From: Actinomycetota bacterium
GTDB lineage: Bacteria > Actinomycetota > Acidimicrobiia > Acidimicrobiales > Iamiaceae
Direction of reading: 5' to 3'
DNA length: 36,534 nt
Assembly (NCBI GenBank): GCA_963169755.1
Contig: CAUJFC010000108.1
Span: 1-36,534, forward strand
Part shown: positions 16,501 through 25,001 of the stretch, piece after piece
Layout: the number at the start of each line of letters is the position of its first letter
Numbering within the stretch: the first letter of the stretch is position 1
Notes under the pieces: model-generated
What the model was told of the DNA's origin: nothing
The model's database searches: none
The model's input: the letters and a program-made list of their open reading frames with translations, nothing else
Program-made: the position numbers and the translations under genes

Positions 16501-16841
16501 ACGGCAGCGTCGTGGGCTTCGAGCACCTCGCTGCGGACGTGGTCGTCGCCGATGGCGTAGAGGACTGACACCGACTTGGGGGCCGAGCAGGTGACGTCGA
16601 AGCCGCGGACGGTGCGCTCGTTATGGCCGGTGCCGAGCAGTTCGCCCGATGCGGGGTCCCGGCCGTCCATGAACGCGAGGAAGTCCTCGTCCTCGACCTC
16701 CCCGTCCAGGCCCAGCGCGGTGGCGCCGAGGCCGAGCCACCGGCCGGGTGGCTCGTCGCCATCGAGGTAGTACCCGCCGGGGCCATCGAGGTAGTAGGCG
16801 CCAGCATCGGGGCCCTTGAGCGTGGTCACCCGGGCGGTCAC
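13518..16841 (-). CDS. MobF-family relaxase-helicase (TrwC/TraA-like)
   Basis: A conjugative relaxase of about 1107 residues that would nick the element at its oriT and unwind the transferred strand. The GTG at 16841 is chosen because the family N-terminus VTTLKGPDAGAYYL follows directly and the upstream part overlaps the winged-helix gene. Paired tyrosines (Y16/Y17, Y24/Y25) are the candidate nicking residues. The HUH metal site is RAHDPQIHTHLVIVN (H156, H161, H163). The helicase half has Walker A GPAGTGKTT (about 468-476), VVVDEAAMV and GDPMQFSAVGRSGMF, then a late TRGRTSNEAFVV motif. A coiled-coil-rich region precedes the C-terminus (PGLSL). An ISL3 fragment abuts the stop codon. No coupling protein or secretion genes are nearby. 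Confidence 0.92.
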   Translation of the reverse strand: MTARVTTLKGPDAGAYYLDGPGGYYLDGDEPPGRWLGLGATALGLDGEVEDEDFLAFMDGRDPASGELLGTGHNERTVRGFDVTCSAPKSVSVLYAIGDDHVRSEVLEAHDAAVAAAFGWIETHAHCRYRVDGEVWTVDAQGLVAAAFRQHTSRAHDPQIHTHLVIVNRVMAPDGRWLALDARTLKHDQRTVSALYAAGLRAELTSRLGVRWNEVVNGQAEMVDAPDEVLDAFSQRTNQMARRIDEKTERFVDDLGRRPTPRERWRIEREAATDSRPSKQSADAPELHQHWHKQLDHLGYTPERYIDLVTEGVDPLEADATTDRDVVVDALSSLRDAQSTWRPAEITRDVAAALPTRLAGTAAEAVERAQRLASHVEDALTVDISRPVPDHMPLRKDGRPVTEGALDRILTTRVILDEEEHILELTQRWVAEGGHDAQEVDPDGELTAVQQHAAGAVAGQRRLVLVVGPAGTGKTTAMRPAVAHLHAQGRACFGVAPSAAAAEVLAVDTGIDADTLDKLIIEHRLDRPARHRYDLPTGTTVVVDEAAMVPTPRLAELIDLADRRGWRLALVGDPMQFSAVGRSGMFGRLVDTIGAVELDRVHRFDASWERDASLRLRRGDTDVVALYDHHDRIHGGTGRQMAIATVHAWRQAVTDGHSAAMMAPTREAVAVLNEIAQKLRIAAGEVDANSRSVKVGPSRAYVGDVVATRRNDRTLLTDQARMVKNRDHWTIETVHDDGQITVTGRTGRVTLPADYVAAHVELAYAETSHATQGRTVDRSFLFLDGPTGTSGIYVPLTRGRTSNEAFVVLNDDRTAAEVVAEAVSRTWIDQPATAQRLDRPAPPAGGDKDRPGPDRGAAARSEPAKLPTADALRRLAERAARQQATASRLAQRLEQHDRHLSDLAESIQDAEQKIEAVERQLAAARRTLDEHDRPMRRRHHRPEIRNAKQLVTDLPCRLAVLSGAVVDLEERTEQERAARASSAGIADAHPDLRDVDEVQAALDTDARTRGEQVAVDPDQRFAEHLGPVPKDPEARQRWIEAAGRVAQHYALWGEPTGPTFVGHKPTFNNDDGYRHTYYAANRAIADLDRPVGIPRPTQEHEAPGLSL

Positions 16842-16926
16842 GACCCACCCCCGCACGAGCGCGTGCACTCGTCTGTCGATCTTTGCGACGCTTGCGTCAG
16901 ATTCCAGTTGGTCACGGGTCACTCCT

Positions 16927-17376
16927 TCAGTTCGACGGCCGGGTGACGGCGATGCCGGTCCCGTCCAGGTGGACCACATAGGTGGGCGGGTCCATCGGTC
17001 CGGTCGACGGCCGGGCTTCAAGGACGCCGGCCCGGCGGAGCTGGCGGAGCCGCCGATGAGCGCTGTCCTTCGACAAGAACCCCAACCGCTCAGCCACGCC
17101 CCGAGTGCTCGCCGCCACCACCAACCGCCCCTCGACCACCTCGGCATCCACCAGCAGGACGGTCAGCACCGCCACCGCATCCGGTCCGTGCTCACGCAAG
17201 AAGCCGAGGGCTTCGGGGTATCGGTGCTCGACCAGCACCTCCCCCGCCCCGAGGGCCACTGTCTTCGATTGTGCGGCTGGTCGAGGCAGGTCCGGGCGGC
17301 GCGCCCGCGGGCGCGCCGGCCGCTTCGCCGGTGTGTCGGGAGCGGGGTCCAGGAGCGTGAGCTGTTCGACAGACAT
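16927..17376 (-). CDS. Winged-helix DNA-binding protein upstream of the relaxase
   Basis: A 149-residue protein with a basic, Pro/Arg-rich N-terminus and a C-terminal winged-helix pattern: VVAASTRGVAERLGFLSKDSAHRRLRQLRRAGVLEA, followed by a beta wing. GGAGG lies 6 nt before the ATG. It precedes the relaxase on the same strand. A GTG within the AGGAGTG around its stop would also allow an earlier relaxase start, but without spacing for a ribosome site. By position it is likely a transfer accessory or regulator binding near oriT. The exact role is inferred. Confidence 0.8.
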   Translation of the reverse strand: MSVEQLTLLDPAPDTPAKRPARPRARRPDLPRPAAQSKTVALGAGEVLVEHRYPEALGFLREHGPDAVAVLTVLLVDAEVVEGRLVVAASTRGVAERLGFLSKDSAHRRLRQLRRAGVLEARPSTGPMDPPTYVVHLDGTGIAVTRPSN

Positions 17377-17499
17377 GGCGACCTCCGTACGGGCCGAGAT
17401 CTGGCAAGGGGTAAGCCCAACTAGGCCCCGGAAACCGCGCTCAAATCGCGGCCGCGCCGAAGATTTCCTTGTCCCCGATCTGCGACACCCCCGACCGGG
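17377..17499. other. Intergenic region, candidate oriT / regulatory segment
   Basis: This 123-bp gap lies upstream of the winged-helix/relaxase operon, the usual place for an origin of transfer. It contains a small inverted repeat CCGCG-CTCAAAT-CGCGG (17435-17451) and an AT-richer patch near 17461-17475. No nic consensus is recognisable to me, so the oriT call rests on location only. Confidence 0.25.
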
Positions 17500-18954
17500 T
17501 CAGTCCACCTGGGGGTTCGGTGGCCCTTCCAGCAGCGCCCCGAGGTACGAGGTCATCTTCTGCTCGGACTCGTCGGTGCGGTGGATGTAGACGGCCTTCA
17601 TCAGGCCTTCGGTGTGGCCACCCCGATCCGCGATCTGACGCGAGTCGAACCCGGCCTCGGTGAGCGTCGTCTGCGCCCAGTGCCGCAACGCGTGCATCGT
17701 GACGTCGAAGTTGGCGTCGTCCATGCCGAGCCGACGACGAAGCCGAAGCATCTTGCGAGAGAGATACTCCGGCCGCACAGGAACCGTCCCATCGAGCGAC
17801 CGGCTCGCCACGAACGCGTCCTCGACGAGCACCGTGCCGCACACCGCCGCCCGTTCCTCCATCGCCCGGCGATGCGCCCTGAGCAGCTCGATGGTGTGGG
17901 CGTCGATGCCCACCGAACGGTGCCTGCCAGTCTTGGTGTCGTCGGTGATCACGACCGTGCCGCCCGCGTCGTTGACGGTTGATTCGACCCGCAACCGACC
18001 AGCAGTGAGGTCGACAGCCCTCCACCGGAGCCCCGCGAGCTCACCGCGCCGCATGCCCGTCACGGCCCCGAGATGGGTGAGGAGCCCGAACTCGACGTCT
18101 ACGTCCTTGGCCGCAGCCAGCAACCGCAGCACCGACTTCACATCCGGTGGGATGACCTCACGTCGGGCCGACGTGCTCTTCGGTTCCTCAGCCTCGAGCA
18201 TCGGGTTCCGGCTGATCACCCGGTTCCGACGCGCCCACTTGAACGTGCCGTTCAACAAAGTGAAGGCCTGATGGATCGAGCTCTGGCTCTGACCCTCGGC
18301 CCGCATCACCCCTAGCGCACGCTCGATGTCATCCGGCAACACCCGCTCCGCGACCCGATCCCCGAGCGCCGGTGTGATCCAACGTTCCGCAATACCCCTG
18401 TAGCGAACGAGGGTCGAATGCCGGCGCCCCTTGTGATCCCGCAGATGATCGAGGAACCCGTCGACCAGATGCCCGACCGTCACGCCCTTCTTGGACCGGT
18501 CCGGGACGTCACGTCCGTCGCCGACCTCGGCTACCAACGCCGCGAGCGCCCGAGCCGCCTCCTGCTTCGTGCCGGTCACCCGACGGAACACCCGCTTCGG
18601 CTTCCCGTCTGTGCCGACGCCCGCCGAGGCCGCCAGCTCCCAGATCCCGGGGCTGACCTCACGCTTGGAACCGCCGCCGCGAGCAGAACGCTTCTCTTGG
18701 GTACGCGTCGTGTGTTCGATGGTGAGATGGTCCGGCCGCACGCATCTCGGCTCGACCGGGCACGGAAGCACCCTCGAACCTTGCGGCGCTTCACCGTGTT
18801 CGAGTTCCCACGCCACGCGGTGCGCCGTCGTGTTGCGTCCTGCGACCTTCAGCCGCCCGGTGCCGCGATCAGTGTTCGTGGCACCGAGCCAAAGGTGGTG
18901 CTCACCGGTCCTGTCGACCTTCTCTTCGAACCGCTCTGCCAGCGTCTGTGGCAT
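17500..18954 (-). CDS. int: Tyrosine recombinase (integrase) with HNH-like N-terminal domain
   Basis: A 484-residue site-specific integrase. Residues 1-85 resemble an HNH/AP2-type nuclease-like module (HHLWLGATNTDRGTGRLKVAGRNTTAHRVAWELEHG, then PCPVEPRCVRPDHLTIEH, with a Cys/His pattern suited to zinc). This is followed by a SAM-like core-binding domain (about 155-245). The catalytic domain has TGMRRGELAGLRW (R302/R303), K341 in DTKTGRHRSV, HALRHW (H421, R424), GGH (H447) and Tyr456 in KAVYIH, so all catalytic residues are present. It lies 230 bp from the tRNA-Lys and would recombine the 49-bp att repeats. No excisionase gene is recognised. A fragment of a close relative sits at 9575-9643. 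Confidence 0.93.
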   Translation of the reverse strand: MPQTLAERFEEKVDRTGEHHLWLGATNTDRGTGRLKVAGRNTTAHRVAWELEHGEAPQGSRVLPCPVEPRCVRPDHLTIEHTTRTQEKRSARGGGSKREVSPGIWELAASAGVGTDGKPKRVFRRVTGTKQEAARALAALVAEVGDGRDVPDRSKKGVTVGHLVDGFLDHLRDHKGRRHSTLVRYRGIAERWITPALGDRVAERVLPDDIERALGVMRAEGQSQSSIHQAFTLLNGTFKWARRNRVISRNPMLEAEEPKSTSARREVIPPDVKSVLRLLAAAKDVDVEFGLLTHLGAVTGMRRGELAGLRWRAVDLTAGRLRVESTVNDAGGTVVITDDTKTGRHRSVGIDAHTIELLRAHRRAMEERAAVCGTVLVEDAFVASRSLDGTVPVRPEYLSRKMLRLRRRLGMDDANFDVTMHALRHWAQTTLTEAGFDSRQIADRGGHTEGLMKAVYIHRTDESEQKMTSYLGALLEGPPNPQVD

Positions 18955-19057
18955 GGCCGTCGTCCCTTCGTCGAGCGCTCAGCAGCGCTACAGCAACGTT
19001 CAGGACGGCCATTGCGAGGTGGAGGCCATCGACCACCGCCCACCAGCGTACGCCGCC

Positions 19058-19128
19058 GAGGGGTGCATCGGAAGGTGCATCAGGAGGTGCATCGCGGGCA
19101 CGAACCGCGCAACTGGGCCTGATGCACC
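19058..19128. repeat. Three tandem 12-bp repeats plus an inverted copy, candidate integrase arm sites
   Basis: GGTGCATC occurs at 19062, 19074 and 19086, exactly 12 bp apart, within the 12-mers GAGGGGTGCATC, GGAAGGTGCATC and AGGAGGTGCATC. The complement GATGCACC is at 19121-19128. The group lies between the integrase gene and the tRNA-side att. Regular short repeats here are what arm-type binding sites for a tyrosine recombinase or excision factor look like. Function is inferred. Confidence 0.6.
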
Positions 19129-19180
19129 GTCGCCGCAGGAGCGCTAGCGACGGCCGAAACCCTTACTGACCAGGGTGATT

Positions 19181-19229
19181 CGGTTGGTGGGCCACCAGGG
19201 ACTCGAACCCTGAACCAGCGGATTAAAAG
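19181..19229. repeat. Right attachment site within tRNA-Lys
   Basis: The copy of the 49-bp repeat that overlaps the 3' half of the intact tRNA-Lys gene. It differs from the left copy (9655-9703) only at 19217 (A versus G). Similarity stops inside the anticodon arm, so strand exchange probably takes place between the anticodon loop and the 3' end of the tRNA. Confidence 0.9.
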
Positions 19230-19260
19230 TCCGATGCTCTGCCAATTGAGCTAGTGGCCC
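19185..19260 (-). tRNA. tRNA-Lys(TTT), CCA encoded
   Basis: The minus strand folds as a full cloverleaf. The acceptor is GGGCCAC/GTGGCCC, the D arm GCTCAATTGGCAGAGC, the anticodon loop CTTTTAA (anticodon TTT), the T arm CAGGG-TTCGAGT-CCCTG, the discriminator A, and CCA is encoded. The outermost anticodon-stem pair (27-43) is a T-C mismatch, a minor oddity. It is the integration target of the element to its left, which regenerates the 3' half through the att duplication. Confidence 0.95.
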
Positions 19261-19343
19261 GCGACCCCGGAAGGTCGATGGTGACGCTATCGGCTGGATG
19301 GCTGCCAACATGTCCGGGCGGCTGGACAGGTCAGGATCGGTAG

Positions 19344-20516
19344 TCAGGAAGGTGGGTCCGGAGCGTTCTGATTCCAGGGGCCCGACACTTCGAAGGTCTC
19401 GCCCGGATTGTTGTAGCTGGAGAAGTAGAGGCGTGTGCCGTCGGGACTGAAGGCGGGGCCGGCAAGCTCGGACCCCGCGACGTCGTAGCGGAGGATCGGA
19501 TAGGTGGCGCCGGTGCCCACGTCGACGCCCACGATCTCCATGTTCCCGCCATCTTCGGACACGAAAACCCGATTGGTGGTGGTGGCGACCACGTTGTCAG
19601 CTCCGGTCAAGTGGCGGGGGGAGGGCGTGGGATAGGCGTCGTCGTACACCACGGTCAGGAGTCCGTTACCGGGGCTGTAGCGCCACAACCGGTTGTCACC
19701 CTTGGTCGTGAAGAACACCTGCCCATCGGTTATCGACACGCCCTCACCGCCGTTGAACGCCTTGATGGGTGATCCGAAATTCTGGTAGCGGGTGTATACG
19801 GGGTAGCCGCCCGGGTCCGGTACCGTCGCCCACCCGACCACACCTTCACCGAGATCGACCATGACCTCGAGGAGCCCGGACGACAGGTCGCCCCAGGTGG
19901 TGGGGGTGAAGCGGTAGAACCCACCATCGGGGCGATCTTCGGTCTGGTAGATGCAGTGGTTCACCACGTCGGCGGCGACCGCCTCCCGGAAGAATCTCCC
20001 CATCGCCGGTCTCGGAATTCCCTGCCCCGGACCCGACGGGTCGCACTCGTAGGCCCGGCCGCGTTCGATCTCCTCACAGCTGATCCAGCGGAGCCCCGCC
20101 GTTGTTGGCACCAGCCCACCTGAGCAGTTGTTGGCTGTCCCGCTGAGGATGGCGTGGGCCGCGGTCACCTGACCGGTGGTGTCGAACACGATGGCTCCGG
20201 CACCTCCTGGGATGGTCTCGCTGTTGGAGACGTAGGCCCAGCCGGTCAGAGTGTCGCCGTCCAGGAGGGGAACGACGCCGCCGCCGTCGGGATCGTCATG
20301 CCACACGTATCCGGTACCCGTGCCATCACCTCGCATGACCTCGCTGCCGGTGGTGGCGAGCAGGCGGGCGGTGAAGCCCGGCGGTACGTGAAGGTTGGGA
20401 ACAGCCGAGGGTTGGAGAGGCCCGAAGTTGACCCGGGTGATCGGCTCGCATGCCGCGAGCACCGGCAGCCCGAGCCCAACTGCACCCACCAAACGGATGA
20501 AGTCACGACGGAGCAT
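19344..20516 (-). CDS. PhoX/DUF839-family exported lipoprotein
   Basis: A 390-residue protein. The ATG at 20516 is chosen because AGGAG lies 8 nt upstream; the GTG nine bases earlier has no room for a ribosome site. The N-terminus LRRDFIRLVGAVGLGLPVLAAC combines a twin-arginine motif with a lipobox (Cys23), so it is probably a Tat-exported lipoprotein. The mature part resembles PhoX/DUF839 phosphatase-like beta propellers: NCSGGLVPTTAGLRWISCEE, PDGGFYRFTP, VFFTTKGDNRLWRY, TGADNVVAT, VFVSEDGGNMEI and ELAGPAFSPDGTRLYFSS. PhoX enzymes are Ca/Fe-dependent alkaline phosphatases; here the activity is inferred. It is divergent from mshC and just outside the mobile element. Confidence 0.85.
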   Translation of the reverse strand: MLRRDFIRLVGAVGLGLPVLAACEPITRVNFGPLQPSAVPNLHVPPGFTARLLATTGSEVMRGDGTGTGYVWHDDPDGGGVVPLLDGDTLTGWAYVSNSETIPGGAGAIVFDTTGQVTAAHAILSGTANNCSGGLVPTTAGLRWISCEEIERGRAYECDPSGPGQGIPRPAMGRFFREAVAADVVNHCIYQTEDRPDGGFYRFTPTTWGDLSSGLLEVMVDLGEGVVGWATVPDPGGYPVYTRYQNFGSPIKAFNGGEGVSITDGQVFFTTKGDNRLWRYSPGNGLLTVVYDDAYPTPSPRHLTGADNVVATTTNRVFVSEDGGNMEIVGVDVGTGATYPILRYDVAGSELAGPAFSPDGTRLYFSSYNNPGETFEVSGPWNQNAPDPPS

Positions 20517-20714
20517 CGGCGGCACTCCTCACGAGATGACGGCCACTGGCCCTGTTCACGGTACGCACCCGAGCGGATGGGCGCACCCTTCTTCGCGGCC
20601 AGGTTGGATAGATCTCGGCTTTCGAGTCTGTTCAGCCATGCCGTGCTTGTCTGGTTGGTGCGCCAGTCGGCTCACCTCCTACGCCGAACATGTCACCGGG
20701 AGAACGGAAGTTCC

Positions 20715-20720
20715 TAGGCT
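20715..20720 (+). promoter_or_regulatory. -10 box for a leaderless mshC transcript
   Basis: TAGGCT ends 7 nt before the mshC ATG (20728), and no Shine-Dalgarno sequence is present. This spacing fits the leaderless promoters common in actinobacteria. No clear -35 is visible. Confidence 0.4.
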
Positions 20721-20727
20721 GCCCCTC

Positions 20728-21873
20728 ATGCTGATCAGACTGGGCGGCGAAGAACTGGCGATCGTGGGTCGGGCCCGCGTCTACATCTGCGGGATCACTC
20801 CCTATGACGCCACTCACGTGGGGCATGCCGCCACCTTCGTGTGGAGCGACGTGGTGGTGCGGTTCCTGCGTGCGCTGGGTCACGAGGTGCAAGTCACCCG
20901 GAACATCACCGACGTGGACGACAGCCTTCTGTCACGTGCCCGGGACACCGGGACTCCCTGGCGCACACTGGCAACCCGTCAGACCTACCAGTTCGAAGAC
21001 GACATGGCTCGCCTCGGGGTTTCCACTCCGACCTACGAGCCCCAGGCCCACAACTACATCTCCGAGGTGTTGGAGCTGACCGAGGCCTTGGTGGAGCTGG
21101 GGCACGCCTATGTCAACGACGGCACGGTGTACGCCCGGCGCGGAGACGTGGTGGAACGGGCCGGTCTGACGGTCGAGAGGGCACGGTCCCTGGCCTCTGA
21201 CCGGGGCGAGGACCCGGCCGATCCAGCCAAAGAGGACCCCCTTGACACCGTGCTGTGGCAGCGGGTGAGCGACGATGCTGACGGGCCGGGCTGGGACAGC
21301 CCCTGGGGGCGAGGCCGGCCCGGCTGGCACGTGGAGTGCTCGGCCATGGCGCTGGCCACCCTGGGGCCCGGTGTCGATGTCCACTGCGGTGGCTCCGACC
21401 TGGCCTTCCCTCATCACGCCTTCGAGACCGCCCACGCCGAGATCGTCACGGGAGTCAGACCCTTCGCCCGGTCCTGGGTGCACGTCGGTGCCGTCCACTA
21501 CCAGGGTCAGAAGATGGCCAAGTCGGTGGGGAACCTGGTGTTCGTCCGCGATCTCCTGGCCGATCATTCGGCGGCCGCCCTGCGACTCCTGATCTGTGAT
21601 CGACGGTGGTGGGACGAGTGGACCTTCGATCCCGCCGACCTCGCCGAGGCCGAGGCTCGGGTGGAAGCTCTTCGAGTGTCGGCCTCGACCGGTACCGGAG
21701 GCGAAATGGCCCGCGACCGGGTGCTGGCCGCCCTGGCCGACGACCTCGACCTGCCGACGGCGCTGGCGGTGGCCGAGGCCGAGGGTGGCGAGGCGGCAGC
21801 CACCGTGTTGGACGTGGTGGGTCTTCACCCATTCGAGGCGACGGCCCGCACGTCGATGCTGCCCAACCCCTGA
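20728..21873 (+). CDS. mshC: MshC-like cysteine:GlcN-inositol ligase (mycothiol biosynthesis)
   Basis: A 381-residue class I aminoacyl-tRNA-synthetase-like protein. The motif YICGITPYDATHVGHAATF is the MshC form; cysteinyl-tRNA synthetase has CGPTVYxxxHIGHAR. Later motifs are NITDVDDSLL, DTVLWQRV, GRPGWHVECSAM, CGGSDLAFPHH and the KMSKS equivalent QKMAKSVGN. MshC joins ATP-activated cysteine to glucosaminyl-inositol in mycothiol synthesis. It is shorter than typical CysS and lacks its tRNA-binding C-terminal tail. The start at 20728 follows a TAGGCT box, so the mRNA is probably leaderless. The ORF extension to 20395 overlaps the divergent gene and is not coding. A divergent CysS paralogue cannot be fully excluded. 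Confidence 0.85.
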   Translation: MLIRLGGEELAIVGRARVYICGITPYDATHVGHAATFVWSDVVVRFLRALGHEVQVTRNITDVDDSLLSRARDTGTPWRTLATRQTYQFEDDMARLGVSTPTYEPQAHNYISEVLELTEALVELGHAYVNDGTVYARRGDVVERAGLTVERARSLASDRGEDPADPAKEDPLDTVLWQRVSDDADGPGWDSPWGRGRPGWHVECSAMALATLGPGVDVHCGGSDLAFPHHAFETAHAEIVTGVRPFARSWVHVGAVHYQGQKMAKSVGNLVFVRDLLADHSAAALRLLICDRRWWDEWTFDPADLAEAEARVEALRVSASTGTGGEMARDRVLAALADDLDLPTALAVAEAEGGEAAATVLDVVGLHPFEATARTSMLPNP

Positions 21874-21901
21874 ACTGACATCCGCCCCGGCCCGAGAGGT
21901 C

Positions 21902-21929
21902 TTGACGGTGGTGGGCGCAGGCATAGCCT
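21902..21929 (+). promoter_or_regulatory. Promoter of the ABC importer operon
   Basis: TTGACG (21902-21907), 16-bp spacer, TAGCCT (21924-21929), located 46 bp before the ATG of the ATPase gene. This is a good match to a housekeeping sigma promoter and leaves room for the GAGAGGA ribosome site. Confidence 0.6.
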
Positions 21930-21974
21930 GGCGACCAGCACCCGCATCCCGTCACCCGCCGAGAGGACGATGCC

Positions 21975-23131
<1,157 letters not shown>

Positions 23132-23135
<4 letters not shown>

Positions 23136-24073
23136 CCAGAGACGCTGTCGCCCCGGGTAGCGAGCACCTGCCCACTGCCCGGCTTCGCACCCACCGAGGT
23201 CGGCGACGCCGGGACGCTGCTCTGGCTTACCTGTTGGTGTCACCTTCGCTGGTGATCTTCACGGTGTTCGTGGCCTATCCCTTCGGCCGCAACATCTGGC
23301 TGGGTCTCTACCGGACTCCACCGTTTCCCGGGCTGCCCCGGCGCTACGCCGCGTATGAGCAGTACCAGCAGATCCTCACCTCCCCCGAGTTCGTGGCCAG
23401 CCTGCGTACTACTGCGTTGTTCCTGTTGATGACGGTGCCGACCGGGTTGGCTCTGGGTCTGCTCCTAGCGGTGGCGGCCCACCAGCGCCTCCGGGGAATC
23501 GCGATATACCGAACCATCTTCTCTTCGACCGTCGCCACCTCGATCGCGGTGGCGTCGGTGATCTTCTTCACCCTTCTGAACCCTCAGGTGGGGCTGCTCA
23601 CCTGGTGGCTGGGAAGAGAGGGGCAACCGTCGGTCCTGGCCGATCCTCAGTGGGCCCTGGTGGCGGTTTCGGGGGTGACGGTGTGGCAGAACCTGGGGCT
23701 GTCGTTCATCTTGATGTCGGCCGGGCTCCAGGCGGTGCCCGATGACCTGTTGGAGGCGGCGTCGGTGGACGGAGCCGGCCCGTGGTCCCGTCTGGTGAAC
23801 GTGACCCTGCCCATGCTGTCACCGACCCTGTTCTTCTCGGCGGTGGTGGGAGGCATCCTGTCATTGCAGGCCTTCGGCCAGATCGACCTGCTCACCGAGG
23901 GTGGGCCACTGCGGAAAACCAACGTGCTGGTGTACGCCATGTACGACGCCGTGTTCCGTCAGAACAACGAAGGCAAGGCGGCTGTCCTGTCGGTGGCGCT
24001 GTTCGGTCTGACGCTGCTGCTGACCCTGGTTCAGATACGACTCCTCGAACGGCGGGTCACCTATGAACGCTGA
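23132..24073 (+). CDS. ABC sugar permease (UgpA/MalF type)
   Basis: A 313-residue membrane permease with about six hydrophobic segments. The binding-protein-dependent permease loop (EAA motif) reads EAASVDGAGPWSRLVNVTLPMLSPT and would contact the ATPase. The GTG start overlaps the stop of the ATPase gene (GTGA). The N-terminal 35 residues are basic and hydrophilic, and the first membrane helix begins at AYLLVSPSLVIFTVF. It would form a heterodimer with the permease encoded next. Confidence 0.93.
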
Positions 24074-25001
24074 ACCCACCTCCGCGTCCAGCGAAGAGCC
24101 GGCCACGGGCGAGACAGCGCTGAGCGAGACGGCCTCGACCGGTACCTCGACGGTGCGGTCCCGGCGACGTCGCAACCGCACCGTCGCTCGCTTGCGCCTG
24201 GCTGCCCGGTACCTGGTGCTGACCGCGCTGGCCGTGGTGATCTTCTTTCCGATCTACATCACGGTGGTCAACTCTCTGCTGCAACCCGAGCAGATCGCCG
24301 CTCGACCCCCCACCCTCTTCCCCACTGACCCGGACTGGTCGTCGTACAGCACCGCGTGGAGTCAGGGGCATCTCGGGCGCTATCTGATGAACAGCTTCGT
24401 GGTGACGGTGCTGATCGTGGCCGGACAGGTTGTCACCTCGGTGCTGGCGGCCTACGCCTTCGCCTTCTTGGACTTTCCGTTCCGGCGGACGCTGTTCGTG
24501 TTCTTCCTGGCCACGATGATGATTCCCTTCGAGGTCACCTTCTTCACCAACCAGGCGACGATCGTTTCGCTCGGCTGGTACGACAGCTACCTCGCTCTGA
24601 CCGTGCCGTTCCTGGCCACCGGATTCGGAGCGTTCCTCATCCGCCAGTCGTTCCTGGCCCTGCCCCCTCAGCTTCGCGACGCCGCCGAACTCGACGGGGC
24701 CGGACACTGGCGGTTCCTCACCAGGGTGGCGGTGCCGCTGGCTAGGCCGGGGATAGCGGCTCTGGCTCTGTTCTCGTTCTTCGGGGCATTCAACCAGTAC
24801 CTGTGGCCTCTGATCGTCACCCGTGACGAGCGGCTCAGAACCGTACAGATCGGTCTCAAGTATCTGCGGGGATCTCAGATCGATCAGATAAACGTGACCT
24901 TCGCCGGCACCATCCTGGCGGCCTTGCCGTTGTTCGTGCTGTTGATCGTGTTCCAAAAGCAGTTGGTGCGGGGACTCACGGCCGGGGCGGTGAAGGGATG
25001 A
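24063..25001 (+). CDS. ABC sugar permease (UgpE/MalG type)
   Basis: A 312-residue second permease subunit. A hydrophilic N-terminus of about 50 residues precedes six hydrophobic segments. The EAA motif reads DAAELDGAGHWRFLTRVAVPLARPG. It starts 11 nt inside the end of the preceding permease gene and ends in an ATGA overlap with the binding-protein gene, showing tight operon organisation. Confidence 0.93.
   Translation: MNAEPTSASSEEPATGETALSETASTGTSTVRSRRRRNRTVARLRLAARYLVLTALAVVIFFPIYITVVNSLLQPEQIAARPPTLFPTDPDWSSYSTAWSQGHLGRYLMNSFVVTVLIVAGQVVTSVLAAYAFAFLDFPFRRTLFVFFLATMMIPFEVTFFTNQATIVSLGWYDSYLALTVPFLATGFGAFLIRQSFLALPPQLRDAAELDGAGHWRFLTRVAVPLARPGIAALALFSFFGAFNQYLWPLIVTRDERLRTVQIGLKYLRGSQIDQINVTFAGTILAALPLFVLLIVFQKQLVRGLTAGAVKG

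Larger units (their letters stand above)
9655..19229. mobile_element. Integrative mobilizable element in tRNA-Lys, about 9.5 kb
   Basis: Bounded by a 49-bp direct repeat that duplicates the 3' half of tRNA-Lys(TTT). The integrase gene lies next to the intact tRNA and faces away from it, as is common for tRNA-integrating elements. Contents from left to right: metzincin protease, lipoprotein, GNAT-ACP protein, ISL3 transposase fragment, MobF relaxase-helicase, winged-helix protein, integrase, repeated 12-mers, att. There are no type IV secretion or coupling genes, so it would need a helper for transfer. The cargo genes (9951-13076) are visibly AT-richer than the mobilization genes and the chromosome. 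An integrase fragment outside the left repeat indicates insertion next to an older related element. Confidence 0.85.

Noticed and set aside
16842-17147. N-terminal extension of the relaxase ORF
   Set aside because: It overlaps the winged-helix gene antiparallel in frame. Relaxase homology starts at VTARVTTLKG.
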